This document shows positions 6,788-16,652 of a stretch of 64,000 nucleotides of DNA, piece by piece (positions within the stretch are counted from its first letter, which is position 1; each line of letters opens with the position of its first letter). The notes beneath the pieces are model-generated. The model ran no database searches and was not told where the DNA came from. It saw only the letters and a program-made list of their open reading frames with translations. The position numbers and the translations under genes are program-made. Location of the stretch: positions 3,557,521 through 3,621,520 of the forward strand of contig LJIE01000001.1 of the NCBI GenBank assembly GCA_001281695.1. The letters are read 5' to 3'. This DNA is from a bacterium 336/3. GTDB taxonomy: Bacteria; Bacteroidota; Bacteroidia; Cytophagales; Thermonemataceae.

Positions 6788-9115
6788 ATGAAAAAATTGT
6801 TGCCTTTAACATTATTACTTTCCGTCATAGCTTGTAAAACTACTCAAAAGACTGCTCAAAAAAATACTTCTAAAGAACCCATCTTGATGTATATAGGTAA
6901 TACTCCTGTTACGGTAGCAGAGTTTAAATATGTTTATGAAAAAAATAATACAAATAAAGATAGTTTATACAAAGAGCCTTCAATAAAAGAATATTTAGAT
7001 TTATATACCAAATTTAAACTGAAAGTCATTGATGCTCAAAAAATAGGTATTGATACTACAAGAGAATTCCAGACAGAGTATTATGGCTATGAAAGTCAAC
7101 TTGCCCGCCCTTATTTACTTTCTAAAGATGCCAACGACCAACTTGTAAAAGAAACTTATAACAGATTGCAAGAAGAAGTAAATGCTGGGCATATTCTTAT
7201 CAAAGTAGGATTGGAAGCTGAACCAACTGATACCCTAAACGCATATAATAGAATTAAGGATATTAGAGAAAAAGCCCTCAAAAATGAAGATTTTAAGGCG
7301 TTGGCTCGCCAATACTCCGAAGACCCTTCAGCAAGTTCTAACGATGGCAATTTAGGTTTTTTCACTGCTTTACAGATGGTTTATCCTTTTGAAACTGCAG
7401 CTTTTAAAACTACTAAAGGACAAATTTCAGATATCATACGTACTGAATTTGGTTATCATATTATCAAAGTGTATGATAAAAGACAAAGCAGTGGTAAAGT
7501 AACAACTGCACATATCATGCTTAGAGCCTTGAAAGGCATTTCATCACAAGATTCTATTGCTTTAAGAAAAAGAATCTATGAAATTTATGACAAAGCTAAA
7601 AAGGGTGAAGATTGGAATACTCTTGTAAGACAATTTTCTGAAGATGCCAATAGCAAAAATAGTGGTGGACAACTAAGAGAGTTTGGTGTAGGTGATTTGA
7701 TTCCAGAATTTGAAAATGCTTCGTTTGCTCTTAAAAATGAAGGAGATATAGCCGAACCTGTACTTACTCCTTATGGCTGGCATGTGATTAAACTGATTTC
7801 AAGAAGAAAAAGAGAAACTTTTGAAGAAGCCGAAGCAAGCATCAGAAATAGAGTACAACGCGATTCACGTTCTGAAGTAGGAAAAAATGCTTCACTCATC
7901 AGACTTCGTAAAGAAAATAATCTAAAAATCAACCAGAAAGTATTTGAAAAAGCTATCAAAACTGTTGATAGCAATTTGGTAAAAGGTCAGTGGGATTATG
8001 CTTCTAATAATAAATTCTTAAAAGAAACTATTGCATCTTTTGAGAATAAAACAATCAATAAAAAACAAAATATTACAGTCAATGATTTCTTTTTCTATAT
8101 GAAAAGAAGACAACAAGTAAGAACTGACCTTAAAACACCACAACATTATGCTCGTTTGATGTGGCAACGTTTTATTGATGATGAAACTGTAAATTTTGAA
8201 AAAAGTATTTTACCTGAAAAATATATTGATTATAAAATGCTTACTCAAGAATACAGAGAAGGCATGATGCTTTTTGCTATGATGAATGAAAAAGTATGGG
8301 GCAAGGCTCTAAAAGACACCACTGGGGCAAAACAATTTCATCAAAATAATAAAGAAAAGTATAAGTGGGGAGAAAGAGCATTTGCTACTATTTTTGACGC
8401 TGCTAATGAATCTGTTTTGAAAGAAGTAGAAGAAAGATTGACAGAAAGACCTCCTTATTTACTTAAAAACTACATCAAAGACCCTATTTTGAAATATACC
8501 AAAGACCAATTACGTATCGATGATAAATATCTGAATGGTTTGGTTCAAATTGCTTCAGAGTTGAATAACGATCCTTCATTATTACTTGAAATTTCTGGAC
8601 ACATGGATAAAGCTGAACGTCCCAAAACACTTTCTGCTGATAGAACCAAATTGGTATTTGATTATTTGTTCAATAAAAATATCAATCCCAATCAAGCTAT
8701 TCGTAAAGATTTTGGTAGTTCATTACCTGGTACTAAAAAAGATAATAAACCTAACAACAGAGTAGAATTACAAATGTTTACTTACTCTTTGAAAGGTATT
8801 GAAAAACAAATCAATACAACAAATCCTTTGAATTTAAAAGTTACAGAACTTAGACCTTATGAAAAAGGTAATAACGGATTGCCTACTGGTATAGAGTGGA
8901 AAGAAGGTAAACATAAAGTAGCTCAAAATGGTCGTTTACAAATGGTTCAGATAAATAGCATTGAATCTCCTCGTACAAAAACATTTGACGAAGCCAAAGG
9001 GCAAGTTATTTCTGATTATCAAGTATTTTTAGAAAGCGAATGGATAGAAAATCTAAAAAAACAATACAGTGTAAAAATTGAAGAAAAAGAGCTTCAAAAA
9101 TTGATTAAAAAATAA
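6788..9115 (+). CDS. Peptidylprolyl isomerase lipoprotein with two parvulin domains
   Basis: SurA/PpiD-like envelope chaperone, expected to help fold exported or outer-membrane proteins. The N-terminus (LLLSVIACKTTQ) is a lipoprotein signal with Cys near residue 16. Two PPIC-type rotamase domains follow: the first from about residue 132 (AGHILIK ... GYHIIKVYD), the second from about 238 (TTAHIML ... GWHVIKLIS). Both keep the paired His, the FSEDPSA/FSEDANS and GGxLxxF/GNLGFF elements. The remaining 400 residues are alpha-helical and unassigned; part (LLLEISGHMDKAERPKTLSA) looks like a degenerate OmpA-type stretch. Length (775) is long for SurA but usual for Bacteroidetes proteins of this type. 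Monocistronic or leading rfbC. Confidence 0.9.
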   Translation: MKKLLPLTLLLSVIACKTTQKTAQKNTSKEPILMYIGNTPVTVAEFKYVYEKNNTNKDSLYKEPSIKEYLDLYTKFKLKVIDAQKIGIDTTREFQTEYYGYESQLARPYLLSKDANDQLVKETYNRLQEEVNAGHILIKVGLEAEPTDTLNAYNRIKDIREKALKNEDFKALARQYSEDPSASSNDGNLGFFTALQMVYPFETAAFKTTKGQISDIIRTEFGYHIIKVYDKRQSSGKVTTAHIMLRALKGISSQDSIALRKRIYEIYDKAKKGEDWNTLVRQFSEDANSKNSGGQLREFGVGDLIPEFENASFALKNEGDIAEPVLTPYGWHVIKLISRRKRETFEEAEASIRNRVQRDSRSEVGKNASLIRLRKENNLKINQKVFEKAIKTVDSNLVKGQWDYASNNKFLKETIASFENKTINKKQNITVNDFFFYMKRRQQVRTDLKTPQHYARLMWQRFIDDETVNFEKSILPEKYIDYKMLTQEYREGMMLFAMMNEKVWGKALKDTTGAKQFHQNNKEKYKWGERAFATIFDAANESVLKEVEERLTERPPYLLKNYIKDPILKYTKDQLRIDDKYLNGLVQIASELNNDPSLLLEISGHMDKAERPKTLSADRTKLVFDYLFNKNINPNQAIRKDFGSSLPGTKKDNKPNNRVELQMFTYSLKGIEKQINTTNPLNLKVTELRPYEKGNNGLPTGIEWKEGKHKVAQNGRLQMVQINSIESPRTKTFDEAKGQVISDYQVFLESEWIENLKKQYSVKIEEKELQKLIKK

Positions 9116-9160
9116 TTTTGTACATTCTTCGATTAAAAATCATTTAACATTTTATTTACT

Positions 9161-9709
9161 ATGCCGTTTCTCCAAACCGAAATAGAAGGATTATTGGTAT
9201 TTGAACCACGCTTATTTGAAGATGAGCGTGGTTATTTTTATGAAAGTTTTAATCAACAAGAATTTCATAAAGCTACTGGTATTAATTTACCTTTTGTACA
9301 AGATAACCACTCTTTTTCTAAATATGGTGTACTCAGAGGTTTGCATTTTCAAAAACCACCTCATGATCAAGCCAAACTCATCAAAGTAGTAAAAGGCGAA
9401 ATTTATGATGTGGCCGTAGATATTCGTAAAAGCTCTCCCACTTTTGGAAAATGGTTAGGTTTTCATTTGTCAGCAGACAATAAGAAACAATTATATCTAC
9501 CAAAAGGATTTGCTCATGGATTTGTAGTATTGAGTGAAGTAGCTGAGGTTCTTTATAAATGTGATAATTTTTATTCTCCACAATTTGAAGGAGGTATTAT
9601 TTATAATGATACACAACTCAATATAGATTGGTTGGTATCAGAAAATAAACTCATTGTATCTGATAAAGATTTAAAACTGAAAAGTCTAAAAGAGATAACC
9701 TTTGAATAA
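9161..9709 (+). CDS. rfbC: dTDP-4-dehydrorhamnose 3,5-epimerase
   Basis: Converts dTDP-4-keto-6-deoxyglucose to dTDP-4-keto-rhamnose for surface polysaccharide. The 182-residue cupin shows the family blocks FEPRLFEDERGYFYESFN, QDNHSFSKYGVLRGLHFQ with the catalytic His, VYDVAVDIRKSSPTFGKW-like core, and the LYLPKGFAHGF segment; the catalytic Tyr is likely in YKCDNFYSP. The other dTDP-rhamnose genes (rfbA, B, D) are not in the window. 45 bases after the parvulin gene. Confidence 0.95.
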   Translation: MPFLQTEIEGLLVFEPRLFEDERGYFYESFNQQEFHKATGINLPFVQDNHSFSKYGVLRGLHFQKPPHDQAKLIKVVKGEIYDVAVDIRKSSPTFGKWLGFHLSADNKKQLYLPKGFAHGFVVLSEVAEVLYKCDNFYSPQFEGGIIYNDTQLNIDWLVSENKLIVSDKDLKLKSLKEITFE

Positions 9710-9729
9710 AAATATTTCTTGATAGGATT

Positions 9730-9759
9730 TTTGGTTTCAATTTTATTCCATTAAATTTG
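9730..9759 (+). promoter_or_regulatory. Putative atpD promoter
   Basis: TTTG (9730-9733) and a perfect TAAATTTG -7 box (9752-9759), spacer 18 bases. It lies just after rfbC and 40 bases before the atpD start, consistent with independent atpDC transcription. Confidence 0.65.
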
Positions 9760-9796
9760 CACGCTAAATAAGTACTGGTTTTTAAACTTTTTATAA

Positions 9797-11311
<1,515 letters not shown>

Positions 11312-11319
11312 TGATTATA

Positions 11320-11352
11320 CTTAGCAGGAATAAAACCTGCTAAGTTTCTTTT
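11320..11352 (+). terminator. Hairpin between atpD and atpC
   Basis: A 9-bp perfect stem (CTTAGCAGG 11320-11328, CCTGCTAAG 11336-11344) is followed by TTTCTTTT. It resembles a weak intrinsic terminator or an mRNA stabiliser setting the atpD:atpC ratio. Confidence 0.6.
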
Positions 11353-11375
11353 AAGACCTTTATCCAAAAGACAAT

Positions 11376-11624
11376 ATGTTTTTAGAAATTATCACCCCTG
11401 ATAAGCAAATTTTTTCTGGCGAAGTAGTTTCTGCTACACTCCCAGGTAAAAAAGGCTCATTCCAAATCTTAAATAATCACGCTGCGGTTATTTCTACATT
11501 GGATGCAGGCACACTCAAATACAAAGCAAATAATAAAGAAGAGGTTAGCCTCGAAATTTTGGGTGGTGTTGCAGAAGTTTTAAATAATAACATTCAAGTG
11601 TTGATTGAAGGTATAAAAAAATAA
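11376..11624 (+). CDS. atpC: ATP synthase F1 subunit epsilon (short form)
   Basis: Rotor-stalk subunit. The 82 residues cover just the N-terminal beta-sandwich domain (FLEIITPDKQIFSGEVVSAT, LPGKKGSFQILNNHAAVIS). The two-helix C-terminal domain that inhibits ATP hydrolysis in E. coli (about 139 residues) is absent. Short epsilon subunits of this size are usual in Bacteroidetes, so this is not a truncation. 64 bases after atpD. Confidence 0.95.
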   Translation: MFLEIITPDKQIFSGEVVSATLPGKKGSFQILNNHAAVISTLDAGTLKYKANNKEEVSLEILGGVAEVLNNNIQVLIEGIKK

Positions 11625-11647
11625 GCCTCAAAACACTAAACAGATAT

Positions 11648-11681
11648 AAAAAAGGTAGAAATTTACATTTCTGCCTTTTTT
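11648..11681 (+). terminator. Intrinsic terminator after atpC
   Basis: Stem GGTAGAAAT (11654-11662) with ATTTCTGCC (11667-11675), one G-T pair, loop of 4, flanked by A6 and T6. Ends the atpDC transcript. Confidence 0.85.
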
Positions 11682-11709
11682 GTTTTTAAGATAAATCCTC
11701 TTTATTTTT

Positions 11710-12060
11710 ATGAAATTCATTTTTGCCAAAGTAAATAGATATAAAATACCTCCTTTTGTTATTTTATTGGTTGTGGGGCTTACCAGTATTGGTGCTGATT
11801 TGAATGTACTTCCTTTTATGTTGATTATAGCATTTATTGAAATTCTTATTTATTTATTCTTTGTCTCAACAATTGGTTGGCTCATCAAAAATGATTTACA
11901 AGCAATCTCTTTGAACTTAAGTTTTGTATTTTTAGGTATAGGAAGCCTTGAGAAAATTATGCACTGGCCTGGTGCTGATTTACATTTAATTTTAGGTAAA
12001 GTATTATTAATAGCCTGTTTAATCATAGGTTGTATTATCATATTCTCAAAAAAAATTTAG
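11710..12060 (+). CDS. Small GldL-like membrane protein, unknown function
   Basis: 116 residues with about four membrane helices (13-27, 33-56, 66-85, 92-113). Between helices 3 and 4 it has KIMHWPGADLHLILG, the 'MHWPGA' motif I know from GldL, the type IX secretion motor subunit, and from a group of small Bacteroidetes membrane proteins. It lacks the long cytoplasmic tail of true GldL, and no gldK/M/N are nearby, so it should not be called GldL. Its stop codon lies within a hairpin. A second relative is at 28598. Confidence 0.65.
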   Translation: MKFIFAKVNRYKIPPFVILLVVGLTSIGADLNVLPFMLIIAFIEILIYLFFVSTIGWLIKNDLQAISLNLSFVFLGIGSLEKIMHWPGADLHLILGKVLLIACLIIGCIIIFSKKI

Positions 12061-12089
12061 AAAATTAAAGTCTGTTTTAATTTTCTAAA
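12056..12089 (+). terminator. AT-only hairpin overlapping the stop codon
   Basis: A perfect 14-bp stem (12056-12069 with 12076-12089) containing just two G-C pairs, with the TAG stop of the membrane protein inside the left arm. A weak terminator or 3'-end processing hairpin; the T-rich stretch after it is interrupted. Confidence 0.5.
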
Positions 12090-12132
12090 AATCTTGTTTT
12101 TTTACTACATTTAGGCAAATTATTGCATTCTG

Positions 12133-14526
12133 ATGCTTCGTTTGCTTGCTATATTATTATTGTTGTTTTCATATTTTAAAAGCTCTGCTCAAAGTAATTT
12201 GAACACTCTGCTTCAAAAATCTATGAATACACGTAAGGATAGTAATTTTGTGAAATTGTATATAGATATCGCAAAAGAGTATGAAGAGGCTTCAAAATTA
12301 GATTCAGCTATTTTTTATTGCCAAAAAAGTGTTGATTTAGCACGAAAAATAAACTTCCAAAAAGGCGAAGCTCAAGCTCTAAGTTATTTGGGTGAATACC
12401 AAGAAAACAAAGGCTTTCAACTAGATGCTATTAAATACTACAATGCAGCCTACACAATTTATACTCAATTAAAAAATAATGCAAGAGCAGCTACTATGCT
12501 TAATTATATAGGTATTGTTTACGATTCCTTAGGTGAGTTTGATAAAGCATTAAAATACTTATTTCAATCTGCTCAAATTAAAGAAGACATTCATAATTTA
12601 TCAGGGCTTGCAGATGTTTATAATGATATTGGGATTGTATACGAACAAATGAAAGAGTATACTAGAGCATTGGAGTATTATTCAAAATCTCTTAAAATTT
12701 CAGAACAACAAAATTTATCTGCAAAAAAAATATCTAATTTATACAATAATATTGGCGTTGTTTATTATGACCAAAATGAGTTTGATAAAGCTTTAGAGAA
12801 TTTTAACAAATCCTTAGAAATCAGAAAGTCTATTAAAAGCCCTAAAATTGAAAGTAATTACTACAATATTGCTAATATTTATTTTCATAAAAAAGATTTT
12901 ACAAAAGCCTTAGAGTTATATTTAAAAGCTTTTTCATTAGTTTCTGAACAAGAATCGCCTCAAAAAGTTTCTAATTATAATATTACCATTGGACAAACCT
13001 ATTTGTATTTACAGAAGTACGATTCCGCAGCTAAATATATACAAACAGGTTATAATATATCTAAAAAGTATAATTATAAATATGCTGAGTTATATGCTTA
13101 TTTCATACAAGGAAAATTAGATTCTGTACAAAACAATTATCAAAAAGCTTTTGAAACTCAAAAGAAGTATATCATACTTAAAGATTCTTTACTCAATTCA
13201 GAAAGAGTTGCCCAAGTTGCCAAATACCAAACAGTTTATGAAACTGAAAGAAAAAATGCTGAAAATGAAATCTTAAAAAAAGATAAAGAAAAGGAGTATG
13301 TTGAAAACAACTTACTCCGTGAAATGCAAAGGGCTCAAACAGCCGAAAATGAAGTTTTAAGAAAAGAACGTGAAAAAGAAGATATACAAGCCCAATTTCA
13401 AGAAAAAGAAAATTTATTTTTAAGACAAGCACAAAGGCTTAGAGAACTTGAAAACAAGAATTTAAAACGTGAAAAAGAAGATTTAGAAGTTAAAAAAATG
13501 ATTTCTGATGGTGAAAAAGACAAGCAAATTAAACTTCAGTTTTGGGCAATATTTTTTTCATCCATTGTTATTGTTCTTATTTTAGGCTTATTGCTTGCTT
13601 TGTATCATTCTAGTATCAAAAAAAATGTTGCTTACAAGCTTCTCAAAGATAGTACAAATGAGATTCAACACAAAAATGAGGAGATTTCTTCCCAATCAGA
13701 AATTTTAAAACTATACAACGAGCAAATCAAACAACAAAACAAAGAACTTGTCAATGCATATTCCAAAATGACAGATAGCATTATATATGCTGAACGTCTA
13801 CAATATGCTGTTGTAGGAAACGAGCAAGATTTAAAAATACTTTATCCTGAATCTTTTGTATTATATATGCCTAAAGATATTGTTTCAGGAGATTTTCTTT
13901 GGACTACCCAAATAGAGCAACTCAAGATTACTGTTGTTGCTGATTGTACGGGGCATGGTGTACCTGGCTCACTGATGACTTTTTTAGCCATTTCTGCTTT
14001 AAATGAGATTATTTACACCAAACATATCACAACTCCTAAAGAAATTTTAGAAGAACTTGACAAAAAAATCATAGAATTTTTAAGTAAACATTCAGAAAAA
14101 TTGCAAAAATCTGATGGTATGGATGCTGTGGTAATCTGTATGGATGAGTCTAATAAAATGTTATATTATTCAGGGGCTAAAAATCCTTTATATAGAATCC
14201 GAAATGGGGAATTGAGTGTTTTTAGTGGAAGTATGTTTTCTTTAGGTTTTAATATTTTTGAAGAAGGAAAAGTATTTACAAATCAAGCTATACAACTGGA
14301 AAAAGGTGACATGTTTTATGCTTTTTCAGATGGTTATCAAGACCAATTTGGTGGTGATGGAGAAAAACCAAAGAAGTTTTTAAGTAAAAAGCTTAAAGAG
14401 TTATTAATAGAAATTTCAACCCTTCCTCCACAAGAGCAAAAAAGCATCTTGATACAAAAACTAAAAAAATGGAAGGGTTTATATCCTCAAACAGATGATA
14501 TTATTATGGTTGGTTTGCAAGTTTAG
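12133..14526 (+). CDS. TPR sensor with SpoIIE/PP2C-type phosphatase domain
   Basis: A signalling protein of 797 residues. Order: signal peptide (1-19); about eight TPR units (30-350, for example FDKALENFNKSLEIRKS); a long coiled coil rich in K/E (370-465); one membrane helix (468-493, FWAIFFSSIVIVLILGLLLAL); a second coiled coil (500-545); and a SpoIIE phosphatase domain (553-797) with PKDIVSGDFLW, VADCTGHGVPGSLM (near 602) and SDGYQDQFGG (near 732) metal-binding motifs. The TPR part should be periplasmic and the phosphatase cytoplasmic. SpoIIE domains remove phosphate from STAS-domain proteins; such proteins occur at 33.4 kb, but no operon link exists. The stop codon overlaps the convergent gene by 4 bases. 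Confidence 0.9.
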   Translation: MLRLLAILLLLFSYFKSSAQSNLNTLLQKSMNTRKDSNFVKLYIDIAKEYEEASKLDSAIFYCQKSVDLARKINFQKGEAQALSYLGEYQENKGFQLDAIKYYNAAYTIYTQLKNNARAATMLNYIGIVYDSLGEFDKALKYLFQSAQIKEDIHNLSGLADVYNDIGIVYEQMKEYTRALEYYSKSLKISEQQNLSAKKISNLYNNIGVVYYDQNEFDKALENFNKSLEIRKSIKSPKIESNYYNIANIYFHKKDFTKALELYLKAFSLVSEQESPQKVSNYNITIGQTYLYLQKYDSAAKYIQTGYNISKKYNYKYAELYAYFIQGKLDSVQNNYQKAFETQKKYIILKDSLLNSERVAQVAKYQTVYETERKNAENEILKKDKEKEYVENNLLREMQRAQTAENEVLRKEREKEDIQAQFQEKENLFLRQAQRLRELENKNLKREKEDLEVKKMISDGEKDKQIKLQFWAIFFSSIVIVLILGLLLALYHSSIKKNVAYKLLKDSTNEIQHKNEEISSQSEILKLYNEQIKQQNKELVNAYSKMTDSIIYAERLQYAVVGNEQDLKILYPESFVLYMPKDIVSGDFLWTTQIEQLKITVVADCTGHGVPGSLMTFLAISALNEIIYTKHITTPKEILEELDKKIIEFLSKHSEKLQKSDGMDAVVICMDESNKMLYYSGAKNPLYRIRNGELSVFSGSMFSLGFNIFEEGKVFTNQAIQLEKGDMFYAFSDGYQDQFGGDGEKPKKFLSKKLKELLIEISTLPPQEQKSILIQKLKKWKGLYPQTDDIIMVGLQV

Positions 14527-15950
14527 AAAGCTTTTAAAGCTATCAGTTGCTTTTTAGAATACGTTCCTTGTGCATTAAGCTGATAAGAACGTTTATAACA
14601 GCCAATAGCAGCTTGTATATTTTTCATACGTAAATATGCATCTCCCAAAATATTATGAGCTATATCATTATTAGGATGTTCTATCACATTAATTTTTGCA
14701 ATATTTAGAGCTTCTTGAAACCTACCCAAATTAATAAGTCTTTGAGTCACTTGCGATAGTAAATTCTGATTTACCTTATATTTATGCTTAATTTTGTAAT
14801 AATTGTAGCTTTCTAACAAAGACATTACCCCTCCTTGAGAAAAACGTTGGTATAGAATATTTACAGGATCATCATAATTTTGGACATTGAGAACTTGAAA
14901 AAATGGATGTTTTCCTCCTCCTATGCACATTTCTATCAGATTATATGCCATATTCAGTCCATTGGCACTATTGGTAAATAGTACCAATCCTGATTTTTCT
15001 TCAGGTATACCAATCATATAAGCTTTGGTTGTACCCAAATCGCCCCAATGCCAAAAAGCTTGTCCCAAATTAGTTTCATAAAGCCCCATTCCTAGTCCCC
15101 AAGTCATGGAAGCTAAAAAATTTGTTTTGGCTTTACTTTGAACTGTCCACATTTGTTCAAATGATTCTTTTTTTAAACCTTTTTTACTTAAAAGAGCCTC
15201 CATAAATTTCCCATAATCTTCTCCATTGGTAATGAGGCTATAAGAAGCCATAGGCTTAAAGGTTTTTCGAGTAAAAAATACCGCTTGCCCAGCACTTCCA
15301 TGAGAGTCGGAAGTTCTGTCTTTGAAACGTTCTTCTGTCCAAACATAGCTGCTATTAGCCATTCCCAAAGGCTCAAAAAGATATTCTTTGGCAAGAGCTT
15401 CTAAATCTTTTTTAGTAAGATGTTCTACTACAAATTGCAAATAAGATATTCCCTCTCCAGAGTAATGCATATCTGTTGCAGGGTCAAAATTGATAGAAAG
15501 ATAGCCATATCGCCCATTGGGTAAACCTGACGAATGACTCAAACACATTCTTGCTGTAATCTTATAAAAACGATTATCTTGTATCTTATGAAATAAGAAG
15601 AGTTTTTCTATGGAATCTTTGGAAACGTATTCTGTAAGAGGTTTGTCTAAATCTAATATTCCCTGTTCCACAAGTTTCATACAAATATAGCCAAACATGG
15701 GTTTGCTTAGAGATGCTGCTTCAAAGACAGTATTAGGTGTTATTCTTTTTTGAGTAGCTTTGTTGGCTACTCCAAAGCCCCTAAACCATACTAATTTTCC
15801 TTTTTTTATAATACCAATAGATACACCAGGAACACCAGCACTATCCATCATTTCAGGAATACGCTTTTTTAAAAAATTAGTATCTAAATCTTTAGCAGAT
15901 AAATAATTGATAGAAATAGCAATCCACAAAAAAATATATTTTATTTTCAT
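14523..15950 (-). CDS. Serine hydrolase (beta-lactamase class C-like) with TPR tail
   Basis: Exported penicillin-binding/esterase-fold hydrolase. A signal peptide (MKIKYIFLWIAISINYLSA) leads into the class C domain with the SxxK nucleophile motif SLSK in EAASLSKPMFG, a SHSSGLPNG segment, and a late HWGDLGTT motif in the place of the KTG box. The last 90 residues form two TPR-like units (GRFQEALNIAKINVIEHP, NIQAAIGCYKRSYQLN). The start at 15950 is chosen because the upstream extension (to 15989) lacks signal-peptide character. Substrate not predictable: peptidase, esterase or cell-wall enzyme are all possible. Confidence 0.87.
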   Translation of the reverse strand: MKIKYIFLWIAISINYLSAKDLDTNFLKKRIPEMMDSAGVPGVSIGIIKKGKLVWFRGFGVANKATQKRITPNTVFEAASLSKPMFGYICMKLVEQGILDLDKPLTEYVSKDSIEKLFLFHKIQDNRFYKITARMCLSHSSGLPNGRYGYLSINFDPATDMHYSGEGISYLQFVVEHLTKKDLEALAKEYLFEPLGMANSSYVWTEERFKDRTSDSHGSAGQAVFFTRKTFKPMASYSLITNGEDYGKFMEALLSKKGLKKESFEQMWTVQSKAKTNFLASMTWGLGMGLYETNLGQAFWHWGDLGTTKAYMIGIPEEKSGLVLFTNSANGLNMAYNLIEMCIGGGKHPFFQVLNVQNYDDPVNILYQRFSQGGVMSLLESYNYYKIKHKYKVNQNLLSQVTQRLINLGRFQEALNIAKINVIEHPNNDIAHNILGDAYLRMKNIQAAIGCYKRSYQLNAQGTYSKKQLIALKAF

Positions 15951-16024
15951 AGTTAAACAAACACATGGTTTCCTAAACAAATAAAACAAAAAAATATGGA
16001 TTATTGAAGGATATTCTTCTAAAA

Positions 16025-16062
16025 AAACAATGCTCTGAAAATTAGTTTTCAGAGCATTGTTT
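16025..16062 (-). terminator. Terminator after the DUF2147 gene
   Basis: A perfect 17-bp stem (16025-16041 with 16046-16062), loop TTAG. Minus-strand reading ends in a T run (complement of 16021-16027), so it serves the DUF2147 gene. Confidence 0.8.
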
Positions 16063-16082
16063 ACTTTAAGCTAAATATTATA

Positions 16083-16544
16083 TTAACCTTTTTTTACTTG
16101 TCTTGTCCACTTATCTGTACGACCAATATTTACAACAGGAATAGAACCTCTCACATTCAAAGTGTTATTGTCTTTCAATTCCATAGAACTGTTATAAGTA
16201 TTTCCATTTTTAGGGTCGTAGATTGTACCACCTTCCCATTTTTTGTTTCCTTTGTATTCAAAGCCTACTAAGTTTACCAAACCATAAACTTTTTGACTTC
16301 TTTTGCTAGCATCAGGATTTTTTGTATCTAATTTGTCTGCACCTGTATCAGGGTTTTTAGGCTCTTTAAGCCATACTATACGACCATTATATTTACCCGA
16401 AGCAGTTTTGTAGATTTGGATACGTGCTGTTCCTTCTCCATTCATCCAAATACCCAAAACTTTATCAGCATCAGCATCTTGAGCAAAAAGATTTACGCTA
16501 ACAAATAAGCATAGTAGTGTAAATAGAATATTTACTTTTTTCAT
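16083..16544 (-). CDS. DUF2147 secreted protein
   Basis: 153 residues with a signal peptide ending NLFAQ. The mature part has the DUF2147 pattern: VLGIWMNGEGTARIQIYK, YNGRIVWLKEP, KKWEGGTIYDPKNGNTYN and LNVRGSIPVV-GRTDKWTR at the end. This family adopts a small lipocalin-like beta barrel; its role in the periplasm is unknown. It has its own terminator and stands alone. Confidence 0.9.
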   Translation of the reverse strand: MKKVNILFTLLCLFVSVNLFAQDADADKVLGIWMNGEGTARIQIYKTASGKYNGRIVWLKEPKNPDTGADKLDTKNPDASKRSQKVYGLVNLVGFEYKGNKKWEGGTIYDPKNGNTYNSSMELKDNNTLNVRGSIPVVNIGRTDKWTRQVKKG

Positions 16545-16652
16545 GATAATTATTATTTTAAAGTTAAACTTTTTTGTGTAAACAAAACGAATACCATTTT
16601 GTCGAAATAAGCAATTTTTTTTCTTTGTAAAAAATTTTTTTTCTTTTTTTAT

